A DNA stretch of 64,000 bases from Streptomyces sp. MMG1533 (GTDB lineage Bacteria; Actinomycetota; Actinomycetes; Streptomycetales; Streptomycetaceae): assembly GCF_001279775.1 (NCBI RefSeq), contig NZ_LGDG01000028.1, positions 62,001 to 126,000 of the forward strand, written 5' to 3'. The notes under the pieces were generated by a model. The model was not told the DNA's origin and made no database searches. It was given only the letters and a program-made list of their open reading frames with translations. A program made the position numbers and the translations under genes. Positions 23,585 through 32,923 of this stretch are shown piece after piece (position 1 is the stretch's first letter; every line of letters begins with the position of its first letter).

Positions 23585-25288
23585 ATGACCGGACCCAGGA
23601 CCGTGCCGACGACGGACGGACCGAACCGGGCGGAGCGGTGCACCGCCGCGGCCGAGCAGGCGCTGCTCGCCGGCCGCCCGCACCAGGCGCTCCGGCTCCT
23701 CGCCGCGACGGGCGGCGCCGCGGCACCGGCCGCGCTGCGCGGCCGCACCGAGCTGGTGCGAGGGCTGGTCCAGTTGCACGACGGCCCCGTCGGTGACGCC
23801 CACGCGTCCCTCCTGCTGGCCGCCGCCCTGTTCGGCACCGACGCGCCCGAGCGGTCCGCCCGTGCCTCTCTCGCCGCCGCGGACGCGGCGTGGGCGGCGG
23901 GCGACCGGACGGCCTGCCTCAGGGCGCTCGCATACGAGGCCGCCGACGGCGACACCACCCGGGTCCTCCCGCCGGCGAGCGCGGCTGTGCCACAGGGGCG
24001 CGGCGCGTACGACCCGGTGCACGACCATGCCCTCGGCCTGCGCGCCGTACTGGAGGCACGCCTGGACCGGGCGGCCGTACCGCTGCGACGGGTGGTGGAG
24101 AACGCCCGCACCGGCGGGAAGCCGGACGGACTGCTGCGGTCTGCGGCCGCGGCACTCCTGCTCGGAGACCCGGCCGCGGCCCGCCGGGCCGGCGCCCGGG
24201 CCCTGGCCGCGGCCCGGAACCGGGGCGCGGTGGCGCTCGTGCCGCAGGCCCTGGAGTACCTGGCCTACGCCGAACTGCGCGCGGGACGGCACGCCCAGGC
24301 CCGCACGCACGCCGGACAAGGTCTGCGCGCCTGCCTACGCCGAACTGCGCGCGGGACGGCACGCCCAGGCCCGCACGCACGCCGGACAAGGTCTGCGCGC
24401 CGCTCTTCGGGCGGGACAGCGCAACACCGCGGCCCACCACCACGCCGTGCTTGCCCTGGCCGCGTCGATCGAAGGGGACACGACCACGGTCGCCGGGCAT
24501 GTTACGGCCGCGCTGACGACCGCCCGTCGGCACGGACTGGCCCAGGCGGCCACCGTGGTCCAGTGGGCGGCAGCCCGCGCCGACCTCGGACGCGGCCGCC
24601 CGCTCGACGCTGCCGACCGGCTCGGCCCGCTGGTGCATCCAGGCCCCCGGCGCGGCCACTTCGCGGTGTGGATGCTCGCCGTGCCCTGTTACGTGGAGGC
24701 CACCGTGCTCGCCGGGCGCCCCGACGACACCCGGACGGTCGTCGAGGAGTTCGCCCTGTGGGCGGCCTTCGGCGCCGATCCGCAGGCCCCCGCCCAGCTG
24801 GCCCGCTGCCGCGCCCTGCTCGCCGTGCCGGAGGGGCCGACGCGCTCTACCGCCGGGCCCTGACCCTGCACGACGAGGCCGGCGGCGACTTCGAACGGGC
24901 CCGGACCGATCTTCTGTACGGGAAATGGCTGCGCCGACGCCGCCGACTGCGCGAGGCGCGCGACCGCCTCGGGGCCGCCCTCGTCGGGTTCGACCGCTGC
25001 GGTGCCCGGGTGTGGGCGCAGCAGACCGGCGCGGAGTTACGGGCGAACGGGACGGCGCCCTGTCCGACCGGGACCGACGCCCTGTCCCGCCTGACACCGC
25101 AGCAGCTGCGCATCGCGCGCCATGTGGCCGAGGGTGCCACCAACCGGGAGGTGGCGCTGCGGCTGGCCGTGAGCACCCGCACGGTCGACTACCACCTGCG
25201 CAACGTCTTCGCCGCCCTCGGCCTGCGCTCCCGGGTCGAACTGGCGCGCATGGTCGACCGGACGGAACAGACTGGTGCACGACCCTAG
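23585..25288 (+). pseudogene. LuxR-family regulator (LAL C-terminal-type) with internal frameshifts
   Basis: The open frame from ATG 23585 is 567 codons, but only its ends are sensible. Residues 1-241 form helical TPR-like repeats (for example EYLAYAELRAGRHAQARTHA), and the last about 150 residues end in a LuxR/GerE helix-turn-helix (LTPQQLRIARHVAEGATNRE, VSTRTVDYHLRNVFAALGL). Between 24331 and about 24835 the meaningful sequence (HHHAVLALAASIEGDTT) lies in the next frame. The cause is a 68-bp repeat with a 70-bp period at 24263-24402, followed by a one-base loss near 24833. The N-terminal ATPase of full LAL regulators is absent. If translated as is, the middle would be Arg/Pro-rich nonsense. 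Confidence 0.75.
24263..24402 (+). repeat. 68-bp tandem duplication (period 70 bp) inside the LuxR gene
   Basis: 24263-24330 and 24333-24400 are identical over 68 bases, beginning GCCTACGCCGAACTGCGCGC, with CT between them. The 70-base period shifts the frame by +1. Removing one copy joins AYAELRAGRHAQARTHAGQG to LRAALRAGQRNTAA in frame. Confidence 0.97.
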
Positions 25289-25421
25289 GGACCGACCGGA
25301 CGGTATGTCATCCTTCGAGGCAGGACGACTCGGGTGGCAGGCGTCGCGGGACGGGCCGTGGACCGGCAGTGGGTCCGCCCCGGGCGCGGTGCCACGCCGC
25401 CGAACGTGCGGGAGGACCGTG

Positions 25422-26696
25422 ATGCACCACGCCCTACGGCCACGAACAGCGCTCCGCCCAGGACCGGTGCCGGCCGCTCCACAGCCGCGGACGCGTCGCG
25501 TGCGGTCGTTGATCGACGCCGACGCCCTGCACGTCCTGCACCGCGCCGCCCGGGTGCTGCTGGACGACCTGCCCGACCTGACCGACCGGCTGGTGGCCGT
25601 CCTGCAGGACCAGGAGCCGGCCTACCGGGCCGCACTGGAGGGCGACCCCGTCGGGACCTGGCAGGAGGTGCACCGGTCGCTGCGGCACAGCGTGACCTCG
25701 CTGCTGGACCCGCGCAGCGCCAGGGACGCGGCCCGCCGCTGCTCCTGGAAGATCGGCGCCACCCGAGCCGAACAGGGGCTGCCGCTGGACGCCCTGTTGC
25801 ACGCCTTCCGCCTCGGCGGATCGCTGGTGTGGCAGGGGCTGGTGGAGGAAACCTCCCGGACCGCTCCCGAGGACGTACGCCTCCTCGTCCATGTGGCGTC
25901 CGACGTCTGGAACTTCGTCGACGAGCACTGCAGCCTCGTCGCGGACGCCTACCGGCAGGTCGAGCGGCAGCTGACCTGGCGGCGCGAGAACCGGGTACGG
26001 CTGCTGGCCGCCGCCCTGCTCGACGGCACCAGCCGCATCGCCGACCTGCCCGAGACCGCCCAGGTGCTGGACCTGCCCGAACACGGGCGGTACGCCGTCG
26101 TCGCCGTCGCCGGTGAGGACCCCACCGGATGTGCCGCCGCCCGGGCCGCGGCCGTACCGGACGGCCTGCGCGTCCACTGGCACACCGGCGTGGAGGCGGA
26201 CTACGGAATCGTCCTGGTCGGCAGCGGCGAACCGCCGGAGCCGGCGCCCCGGCCGGACGGTCCCGCGGCGCGGGCGAGGATCGGCGTCGGCGGCGTCGTC
26301 GAGGGGCTGGCCGGCGTCGGCGACGCCCGCGGACAGGCCGACACCGCGCTCGGCATCTGTCCCGCGGACGGCGGCGCGATCCGGCTGACCGAACATCTCC
26401 CCGCCGCCCTCGTCCTCTCCAGTCCGGAGCTCGGCAGGGCTCTCGCCGAACGGGTACTCGGCCCGCTGCTGCGCCTGGAGCCGGGGGACCGGGAAGTGCT
26501 GCTGGAGACCCTGGTCACCTGGCTGGCCTGCGACGGCTCCGCGCAGCGGGCCGGCGAGCGGCTCTACTGCCACCGCAACACCGTGCTGAACCGGCTGCGC
26601 CGCTGTGAGCATCTGACGGGACGTTCGCTGGCCCGCCCCACGGACGTGGTGGAGATCAGCCTCGCCCTCACCGCAGGCCGGCTGCTGCGCGACTGA
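25422..26696 (+). CDS. PucR-family helix-turn-helix transcriptional regulator
   Basis: 424 residues from ATG 25422, six bases after GGAGG (GTG 25419 is adjacent). An N-terminal helical RsbT co-antagonist-like domain (about 40-180: LLDDLPDLTDRLVAVLQDQEPAY, AFRLGGSLVWQGLVEE) is followed by a GGDEF-like fold (RIGVGGVVEGLAGVGDARGQA). The C-terminal PucR HTH_30 contains LVTWLACDGSAQRAGERLYC and HRNTVLNRLRRCEHLTGRSL. Such proteins regulate nitrogen and purine catabolism and respond to small effectors. It lies 172 bases before the liv-type ABC operon on the same strand and is its probable regulator (inference). Confidence 0.88.
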   Translation: MHHALRPRTALRPGPVPAAPQPRTRRVRSLIDADALHVLHRAARVLLDDLPDLTDRLVAVLQDQEPAYRAALEGDPVGTWQEVHRSLRHSVTSLLDPRSARDAARRCSWKIGATRAEQGLPLDALLHAFRLGGSLVWQGLVEETSRTAPEDVRLLVHVASDVWNFVDEHCSLVADAYRQVERQLTWRRENRVRLLAAALLDGTSRIADLPETAQVLDLPEHGRYAVVAVAGEDPTGCAAARAAAVPDGLRVHWHTGVEADYGIVLVGSGEPPEPAPRPDGPAARARIGVGGVVEGLAGVGDARGQADTALGICPADGGAIRLTEHLPAALVLSSPELGRALAERVLGPLLRLEPGDREVLLETLVTWLACDGSAQRAGERLYCHRNTVLNRLRRCEHLTGRSLARPTDVVEISLALTAGRLLRD

Positions 26697-26868
26697 GGAC
26701 ATCCGCCGTCCCCGTACCTCCTGGGCATCCGCACAGGCTCACCGGGCGGGCACTGGGACGGCGCAGCGACCGCGCCCCGAGCCCTGTACCGGCGGCCGAC
26801 GCCCGTGCTGTCGTGAGCTCCCCTTCCCCCGCAGCCCGTGCCGCCCGGCACGGATACGAGGAGCCGCG

Positions 26869-27672
26869 ATGCCCGCAAGCCCACCGGACGAGGAACCCGC
26901 CCTGCACGTCGAGGCTCTCGACGTCGCCTACGGCCGGGCCCTGTCCGCCCTCCGCTCGGTGTCACTGACCGTGCCGCACGGCGGCGTCGTCACCCTGCTC
27001 GGCGCCAACGGCGCCGGCAAGACGACCCTGCTGCGCGCCGTGTCGGGGACCCTGCGGCTGCACCGCGGAGCGATCATCGGCGGCCGGATCCGCTACGGCG
27101 ACACCGAGCTCGACGGCCGGGACCCCGTCGCCGCGGTCCGCGCCGGGGTCGTCCAGGTACCCGAGGGCAGGCGCGTGTTCGCCGGACTCACCGTCGACGA
27201 GAACCTGCGCAGCGGCGGCCTCGGCCTCGGCCGGCGCAGCCCGGTACTCGTCCGCGAGGGCCGGGACCGGGTGTTCGCCCTCTTTCCCCGGCTCGCCGAA
27301 CGCACCCGGCAGGCCGCCGGTCTGTTGTCCGGGGGAGAACAGCAGATGCTGGCCATCGGCCGCGCCCTGATGGCGGCCCCCCGTCTGCTTCTGCTCGACG
27401 AACCCTCGCTGGGCCTCGCCCCGAAGATGGTGTACCGGATCGCCGAGGTGGTCCGCGAGATCAACGCCCAGGGCACGGCCGTCCTGCTGGTCGAGCAGAA
27501 CGCCGGCATGGCCCTGTCGCTCGCGGACCACGCCCACGTCCTGGAGGTGGGAGAGATCCGGCTGTCCGGGCCGGCGGACGAACTCGCCCGCACCGACGCG
27601 GTGCGCCGCCTCTACCTCGGCGAAGAGACCGGAACCGACCGCCCGTCAAGCGCCGGCCAGGGGGTCGCGTGA
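26869..27672 (+). CDS. livF: Branched-chain-type ABC transporter ATPase (LivF)
   Basis: 267 residues. Walker A GANGAGKTT is at 45-53, the signature is LLSGGEQQMLAIGRALMA, and Walker B is LLLLDEPSLGLAP. The run VPEGRRVFAGLTVDENL is characteristic of LivF rather than LivG. It is the first gene of five overlapping genes; its TGA overlaps the GTG of the next (GTGA). Placing livF first and the binding protein last is the reverse of many such operons. The substrate class is amino acids, amides, urea or related compounds. Confidence 0.92.
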   Translation: MPASPPDEEPALHVEALDVAYGRALSALRSVSLTVPHGGVVTLLGANGAGKTTLLRAVSGTLRLHRGAIIGGRIRYGDTELDGRDPVAAVRAGVVQVPEGRRVFAGLTVDENLRSGGLGLGRRSPVLVREGRDRVFALFPRLAERTRQAAGLLSGGEQQMLAIGRALMAAPRLLLLDEPSLGLAPKMVYRIAEVVREINAQGTAVLLVEQNAGMALSLADHAHVLEVGEIRLSGPADELARTDAVRRLYLGEETGTDRPSSAGQGVA

Positions 27673-28484
27673 GCACCTCCGCCCAGCACCGCGAGGCCGC
27701 CGAGCCGCCCGAGCTGCGGGTACGGGACGTCACCGTGCGCTTCGCCGGACTCACCGCGCTCGACAACGTGTCCTTCACCGTCGCCCCCGGGTCGGTGCAC
27801 GCGCTCATCGGACCCAACGGGGCCGGCAAGTCCACCTGCTTCAACGTCCTGTCCGGCCTGTGCCGGCCCGCCGCCGGCACCGTCCGGCTCGGCGACGCGG
27901 AACTGACCCGGCTCGCCCTGCACCGCATCGCCGCCCTCGGCGTGGCACGGACGTTCCAGAACATCGTCACCACCGAGGGAACCGTCGCCGACAACCTCAT
28001 GCTCGGTCGGCACGTGCACTCCCGCGCCGGCTTCACGGCCAGCGCCCTGCGCCTGCCGCGGGCCGTGCGCGAACAGCGCGAGCACCTCGCCAAGGCCCGC
28101 GAGATCGCCGAACTCACCGGCCTGGAAGGCCACTTCGACACACCGGTCGCACTGCTGTCGTACGGCGACCGCAAGCGGGTGGAGTTCGCCCGCGCCCTGT
28201 GCCTGGAGCCGAGCGTGCTGCTGCTCGACGAACCCGTGGCCGGCATGAACGCCGCCGAACGCGCCCGCACCGCCGAGACCGTCCGGGACGTCCGTGCCGA
28301 GCTCGGCCTGTCCGTCGTCCTCGTGGAGCACGACATGGGCCTGGTCATGCGCCTCGCCGACGAGGTCACCGTGCTCGACTTCGGCCGCCGCATCGCCCAC
28401 GGAACGCCCGACGAGGTCCGCAGCGACCCCGAGGTGCTGCGCGCCTACCTCGGCACCGAAGCCCCACAGAAAGACATGGCATGA
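27669..28484 (+). CDS. livG: Branched-chain-type ABC transporter ATPase (LivG)
   Basis: 271 residues from GTG 27669. Walker A is GPNGAGKST (48-56), with the LivG-type RTFQNIVTTEGTVADNLMLGRH segment. The signature is LLSYGDRKRVEFARAL, where Tyr-Gly-Asp replaces the usual Gly-Gly-Gln as in most LivG proteins. Walker B is LLLLDEPVAGMN, with the switch His in VLVEHDMGLVM. The C-terminal DEVRSDPEVLRAYLGTE extension is typical. It forms the ATPase heterodimer with LivF. Its stop overlaps the livH start (ATGA). Confidence 0.92.
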   Translation: MSTSAQHREAAEPPELRVRDVTVRFAGLTALDNVSFTVAPGSVHALIGPNGAGKSTCFNVLSGLCRPAAGTVRLGDAELTRLALHRIAALGVARTFQNIVTTEGTVADNLMLGRHVHSRAGFTASALRLPRAVREQREHLAKAREIAELTGLEGHFDTPVALLSYGDRKRVEFARALCLEPSVLLLDEPVAGMNAAERARTAETVRDVRAELGLSVVLVEHDMGLVMRLADEVTVLDFGRRIAHGTPDEVRSDPEVLRAYLGTEAPQKDMA

Positions 28485-29377
28485 CCGGACTCCTCGACAA
28501 CCTCCTCAGCGGCCTGGCCCTCGGCTCGGTCTACGCCCTCGTGGCCCTCGGCTTCGTCGTCATCTTCAAGGCGTCGGGCGTGCTGAACTTCGCCCACGGC
28601 TCCCTGCTCCTGCTCGGCGGCTACCTCACCGCCGTCCTGCACGACGACCTCGGCTTCGCCGGCGCCCTGGCCCTCTCCGTGCTGGTGACGGCGGCAGTCG
28701 CAGGAGCACTCGACCGCTTCCTGCTGCAGCGCGGCGAGCCCGATCCGCACGCCGCCCATGTGCAGACCATCGTGACCATCGGCGTCGACATCGTGCTCGT
28801 CACCGACCTGTCCCGGCGCATCGGCGGCGACCTGCTGTCCCTGGGCGACCCCTGGGGCGACTCGGTGCACGACCTGGGCCCGGTGACCGTCGCCGACAGC
28901 AGGCTGGCCGCGATCGTCGTGTCCGCCGTGGTCATCGGCGCGGTCTTCGCCCTCTTCCGGTTCACCGCCTGGGGACTGTCCCTGCGGGCGGCGGCCGAGG
29001 ACCTGGAGGCGGCCGCCCTCATGGGCGTACGGCTGGTACGGGTGCGCACCCTCGCCTGGTGCCTGGCGGGCGCCCTCGCCGCCCTCGCCGCGGTCTTCTT
29101 CGTCGCGTTCCCGGCGCCCGGACTGGAGCGCACCACCGGCCAGATCGCCCTCAAGGCCTTCCCGGCCGCGATCCTCGGCGGCATGACCTCGCCGGGCGGT
29201 GCCCTCGCCGGCAGCGTGGTGATCGGTCTGACCGAGGCCTTCGTCGTGGGTTACCAGTCCGAACTGCACGTCCTGGGCGAGGGGTTCGGCGACGTCGCCC
29301 CGTACGCCGTGATGGTGCTGGTGCTCCTCGTACGGCCCACCGGACTGTTCGGCGCGAAGGGAGCGGCACGTGTCTGA
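28481..29377 (+). CDS. livH: Branched-chain-type ABC transporter permease (LivH)
   Basis: 298 residues and about eight membrane helices. The family start pattern LLSGLALGSVYALVALGFVVIFKASGVLNFAHG is present, as is the coupling loop with RAAAEDLEAAALMGV, which contacts the ATPase, and PAAILGGMTSPGGALAGSVVIGLTEA in the later helices. It pairs with LivM to form the channel in the cytoplasmic membrane. It overlaps livM by eight bases. Confidence 0.92.
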   Translation: MTGLLDNLLSGLALGSVYALVALGFVVIFKASGVLNFAHGSLLLLGGYLTAVLHDDLGFAGALALSVLVTAAVAGALDRFLLQRGEPDPHAAHVQTIVTIGVDIVLVTDLSRRIGGDLLSLGDPWGDSVHDLGPVTVADSRLAAIVVSAVVIGAVFALFRFTAWGLSLRAAAEDLEAAALMGVRLVRVRTLAWCLAGALAALAAVFFVAFPAPGLERTTGQIALKAFPAAILGGMTSPGGALAGSVVIGLTEAFVVGYQSELHVLGEGFGDVAPYAVMVLVLLVRPTGLFGAKGAARV

Positions 29378-30488
29378 ACCCACTGTCCGCACCCGGGCGC
29401 TGCACTGGGGGAGGAGAGGCCTTCCCGTCGTCCTGCTGTGCGTCCTGCCCTTCTACCTGGACGCCTTCTGGCTGCGCATCGGCCTGTTCTCCCTGGCGGC
29501 CGCCATCGGCGCCGTCGGGCTCGGCCTGCTGACCGGCACCGCGGGACAACTCTCCCTCGGCCACGCCTTCTTCCTGGCTGTGGGGGCGTACGGATACGTC
29601 TGGCTGGCGGGCGAGCCCGGACCGGGGCTCCCGCCCGCGCTCGCCCTCGTCCTGGCGGTGCTCCTCGCCGGAGCGGCGGGCGGACTGTTCAGCCCCGTCG
29701 CCGGCCGGGTGCGCGGCATCTACCTGGGCGTCGCCACGCTCGCGCTCGTCTTCCTGGGCCACCACGTCCTGCTCACCGCGGACTCCGTCACCGGCGGCTT
29801 CAACGGACGCTCGGTCCCGCCGCTGCCGGGCTTCACCGACGGGGATCCCCAACTGGTCCTGCTGGGCGTGCCGTTCGGTGCCGCGGAACGGCTGTGGTAC
29901 CTCGGCCTGGCGCTGTTCGCCCTCACCTGGTTCACGGCGCGCGGCCTGCTGCGCGGGCGCCCCGGCCGTGCGCTGGCGGCGCTGCGCGACAGCGAGACGG
30001 CGGCCGCGGTGATGGGCGTGCACGTGTCCCGGTACCGCTCGGCGGCCTTCGTCGTGTCCTCGATGTACGCGGGCCTGGCCGGAGTGCTGCTGGCACTCGC
30101 CTTCCGCCGTGTCGTGCCCGACTACTTCGCCCTGGCGCTGTCCGTCGACTACCTCGCGATGATCGTCGTCGGCGGCCTGGGCTCCGTGGCCGGAGCCACC
30201 GCGGGAGCCGTCTTCGTCACCGCGCTTCCGCTGCTGATGACGCGCTACGCCGATCAGCTGCCCCTGGTGGCGGCGCCGGGAACGACGGACGGCGTGGTCG
30301 GCCCGACCGAGGCGGCCCGCTACCTCTACGGCGCGGCGATCGTCCTGGTCCTGCTGTACACGCCCGACGGACTGCGCGGGCTGACCCGGCGCCTGCGCAC
30401 CCGACGCCCCCTCGAACGTCCACCCGCCACCGCGACTTCGTCCCCCGAATCCACCCCAGCCGTACGAGCCAAGGAGCCCACCCCGTGA
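29370..30488 (+). CDS. livM: Branched-chain-type ABC transporter permease (LivM)
   Basis: 372 residues from GTG 29370. Helices include the hallmark GLLTGTAGQLSLGHAFFLAVGAYGY and YLAMIVVGGLGSVAGATAGAVF, with the ATPase-coupling segment LAALRDSETAAAVMGVHVSRYR. The C-terminal tail of about 30 residues is hydrophilic and proline-rich. Its stop overlaps the GTG of the binding-protein gene, so all five genes are translationally coupled. Confidence 0.92.
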   Translation: MSEPTVRTRALHWGRRGLPVVLLCVLPFYLDAFWLRIGLFSLAAAIGAVGLGLLTGTAGQLSLGHAFFLAVGAYGYVWLAGEPGPGLPPALALVLAVLLAGAAGGLFSPVAGRVRGIYLGVATLALVFLGHHVLLTADSVTGGFNGRSVPPLPGFTDGDPQLVLLGVPFGAAERLWYLGLALFALTWFTARGLLRGRPGRALAALRDSETAAAVMGVHVSRYRSAAFVVSSMYAGLAGVLLALAFRRVVPDYFALALSVDYLAMIVVGGLGSVAGATAGAVFVTALPLLMTRYADQLPLVAAPGTTDGVVGPTEAARYLYGAAIVLVLLYTPDGLRGLTRRLRTRRPLERPPATATSSPESTPAVRAKEPTP

Positions 30489-31756
30489 ACGTCAAGCACC
30501 ACAGGAACCGCCTCACCGGGATAGCCGCCGCCGCGGCCTTCGCCCTGCTGATGGCGGGCTGCAGCTCCAAAGCGGGCGGCCAGAGCACCGGCGACGGCGC
30601 CGACGGCGTGAAGACGGGCCCCGGCGTCACCGACAGCACCCTCAGGCTGGGCGCCCTGACCGACCTGACCGGCCCCTACGCCACCCTCGGCAAGAGCATC
30701 GTGCAGGCCCAGAAGATGTGGGCCGACGAGACCAACGCCAAGGACGGCATCTGCGGCCGGAAGGTCGAGATCGTCGTCAAGGACCACGGCTACGACGTGC
30801 AGAAGGCCGTCACCGCATACGCCGACATCTCGGCTGACGTGGTGGCGCTGCCCCAGGTCATCGGGTCGCCCGTCGTCGCCGCGCTCCTCGACGACATCGA
30901 GCGCGACCGGCTGCTGACCTTCCCGCAGGCCTGGGCTGCCTCCCTCCTCGGCAAGGACGCCGTTCAGGTCCTGGGCACCACGTACGACGTCGACATGATC
31001 GCGGCCGTCGACTTCCTCACCCGTAAGAAGGGACTGGGCAAGGGCGACACCATCGGCCACGTGTACTTCGAGGGCGACTACGGGAACAACGCGCTGGAAG
31101 GCTCCCGCTGGGCGGCGGCGCGGGCGGGCCTGAAGGTCGTCGGCCAGAAGATCAAGGCGACCGACACGGACCTGTCCGCGCAGGTGTCCGCGCTGCGCAA
31201 GGCGGGCGTGAAGGCGGTCCTGATCAGTGCGGGGCCGGCTCAGACCGCCTCCCTGACCGGGGTGGCGGCCTCCCGAGGACTGCGCGTGCCGATCGTCAGC
31301 AGCGCGCCGGGCTTCGCACCCCAGCTCATGAAGACGCCGGCTTCGGCCGCGCTGGAGGCCATGCTGCACGTGGTGAGTGCGGCTCCGGCCGTGAGCTCCG
31401 ACCTGCCCGGGGTGCGCCGCATGGTCGCCGCGTACGAGAAGAAGTACCCCGGCTCCCCGGTCGACTCCGGTGTGCTGTCCGGGTACAACGCGGCCCAACT
31501 GCTGGGCGCCGACCTGAAGAAGGCCTGCGCGGCGGGCAGCCTGGCCAGGGAGGACGTGGTCAAGGCGCACCGCGCCCAGAAGAACGCCGACACCGGTCTC
31601 GGCTCACCGCAGGACTTCTCCGACGTGACACGGCCCGCAAGCCTGTCCACCCATGTGTTGCGGCCCGACCCGAAGGCGGTCGGCGGGCTGGTGGGTGTGG
31701 AGGACGCGCACCGTGCCCCCGGAGTCGAGGAGTACCTGGCGTCGAGCGGTTCCTGA
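30485..31756 (+). CDS. livK: ABC transporter substrate-binding lipoprotein (LivK-like, periplasmic-binding fold type I)
   Basis: 423 residues from GTG 30485. The signal peptide ends in the lipobox LLMAGCSS with the lipidated cysteine at 26. The mature part has the receptor-family ligand-binding layout: LRLGALTDLTGPYATLGKSI, EIVVKDHGYDVQKAV, and IGHVYFEGDYGNNALEG. It would capture the substrate outside the membrane. The last codons fall in a 17-bp triple repeat, followed by a terminator, so this is the end of the operon. Confidence 0.92.
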   Translation: MNVKHHRNRLTGIAAAAAFALLMAGCSSKAGGQSTGDGADGVKTGPGVTDSTLRLGALTDLTGPYATLGKSIVQAQKMWADETNAKDGICGRKVEIVVKDHGYDVQKAVTAYADISADVVALPQVIGSPVVAALLDDIERDRLLTFPQAWAASLLGKDAVQVLGTTYDVDMIAAVDFLTRKKGLGKGDTIGHVYFEGDYGNNALEGSRWAAARAGLKVVGQKIKATDTDLSAQVSALRKAGVKAVLISAGPAQTASLTGVAASRGLRVPIVSSAPGFAPQLMKTPASAALEAMLHVVSAAPAVSSDLPGVRRMVAAYEKKYPGSPVDSGVLSGYNAAQLLGADLKKACAAGSLAREDVVKAHRAQKNADTGLGSPQDFSDVTRPASLSTHVLRPDPKAVGGLVGVEDAHRAPGVEEYLASSGS

Positions 31757-31791
31757 CGTCGGGCGGTTCCTGACGTCGAACAGTTCCTGAC
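31741..31791 (+). repeat. Three 17-bp tandem units spanning the livK stop codon
   Basis: GTCGAGCGGTTCCTGAC, GTCGGGCGGTTCCTGAC and GTCGAACAGTTCCTGAC. The native stop is the TGA in unit 1 (31754-31756); because 17 is not a multiple of three, the TGAs of the three units fall in three different frames. Confidence 0.95.
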
Positions 31792-31805
31792 CGAGGACCG
31801 AGAAG

Positions 31806-31832
31806 GGATTCAGCGGCCCGGCTGCTGAATCC
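31806..31832 (+). terminator. Intrinsic terminator of the liv operon
   Basis: GGATTCAGC and GCTGAATCC form a 9-bp stem around GGCCCGGCT, followed by a T-rich stretch (TTCTCGTTCTTCTATT). It is one of the few terminators in the window with a tail. Confidence 0.75.
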
Positions 31833-31965
31833 GTTCTCGTTCTTCTATTGGACCTTTGGGGGCCGGTCCGGCGAGGCTGGAGGGCGTCCGGCGCCGCCGC
31901 GAACCCCCGTCCGGCGCGTCGGACGCCATCGGTACCGCGCGACAGCCGAAAGAGGTCACGAGCCC

Positions 31966-32823
31966 ATGCACACTCGCCGCATCGGTGACATCGAAGTCAG
32001 CGCGATCGGCCTGGGCGCCATGCCCATGTCCATCGAGGGCCGGCCGGACGAGGCCCGCTCCCTGGCCACGATCCACGCCGCACTCGACACCGGCGTGACG
32101 CTGATCGACACCGCGGACGCCTACCATCGCGACGCCGACGACGTCGGACACAACGAGACCCTCATCGCCAAGGCCCTCGCCTCCCACGACCGGGGCGGGG
32201 ACGTCCTGGTCGCCACCAAGGGCGGGCATCTGCGCCCCGGCGACGGGAGCTGGACCCTGGACGGCACCCCCCGCCACCTCAAGGACGCCTGCGAGGCCTC
32301 GCTGCGCCGGCTCGGCGTGGAGGCCATCGGGCTCTATCAGTTCCACCGCCCCGACCCGAGGGTGCCCTACGCGGAGTCCCTCGGCGCGATCCGGGACCTC
32401 CTCGACGAGGGGAAGATCCGCATGGCGGGGATCTCCAACGCCGACCCGGCCCGGATCGGGCTGGCCAACGAGATCCTCGGCGGCCGGCTGGTCTCCGTAC
32501 AGAACCAGTTCTCCCCGGCCTTCCGCTCCAGCGAGCCGGAACTGCGCCTGTGCGACGAACTCGGCATCGCCTTCCTGCCCTGGAGCCCGCTCGGCGGCAT
32601 CTCCCGGGCCGGTGAACTGGGCTCCGCCCACGCCCCGTTCGCGAGGATCGCCGAAGCCCGCGGGGTGAGCCCGCAGCGGGTGTGCCTGGCCTGGATGCTC
32701 GCCAAGTCGCCGGTCGTCGTACCGATCCCGGGCGCGAGCCGCCCCGGCACGATCCGCGACTCGGCCGCCGCCGTGGACCTCGTCCTCACCGCCGGCGAAC
32801 TCGCCGAGCTGGACGCCGTCTGA
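31966..32823 (+). CDS. Aldo/keto reductase
   Basis: 285 residues with the (beta/alpha)8 AKR pattern. The catalytic tetrad can be placed as D48 (TLIDTADAY), Y53, K85 (LVATKGG) and H127 (YQFHRPD). The NADPH-binding end shows VPIPGASRPGTIRDSAAAV. It reduces carbonyls or oxidises alcohols with NADPH; the substrate is unknown. The closest general type is the YghZ/Tas-like AKR group. It stands alone between the liv terminator and the DUF574 gene. Confidence 0.9.
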   Translation: MHTRRIGDIEVSAIGLGAMPMSIEGRPDEARSLATIHAALDTGVTLIDTADAYHRDADDVGHNETLIAKALASHDRGGDVLVATKGGHLRPGDGSWTLDGTPRHLKDACEASLRRLGVEAIGLYQFHRPDPRVPYAESLGAIRDLLDEGKIRMAGISNADPARIGLANEILGGRLVSVQNQFSPAFRSSEPELRLCDELGIAFLPWSPLGGISRAGELGSAHAPFARIAEARGVSPQRVCLAWMLAKSPVVVPIPGASRPGTIRDSAAAVDLVLTAGELAELDAV

Positions 32824-32923
32824 GACCGAAGGCGGCGTGGACTGGCATCGGCAAACGTCGGGTCCCTAGGATGGACTCCCTGTCCTGCCGGGCCAGTTGG
32901 CGTGGCACGAAGCTGGGGGAAAG

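Noticed and set aside
26869..31756. Urea transporter (UrtABCDE) assignment
   Set aside because: The gene order differs from urt operons and no Urt-specific motif could be confirmed, so only the family-level call is given.
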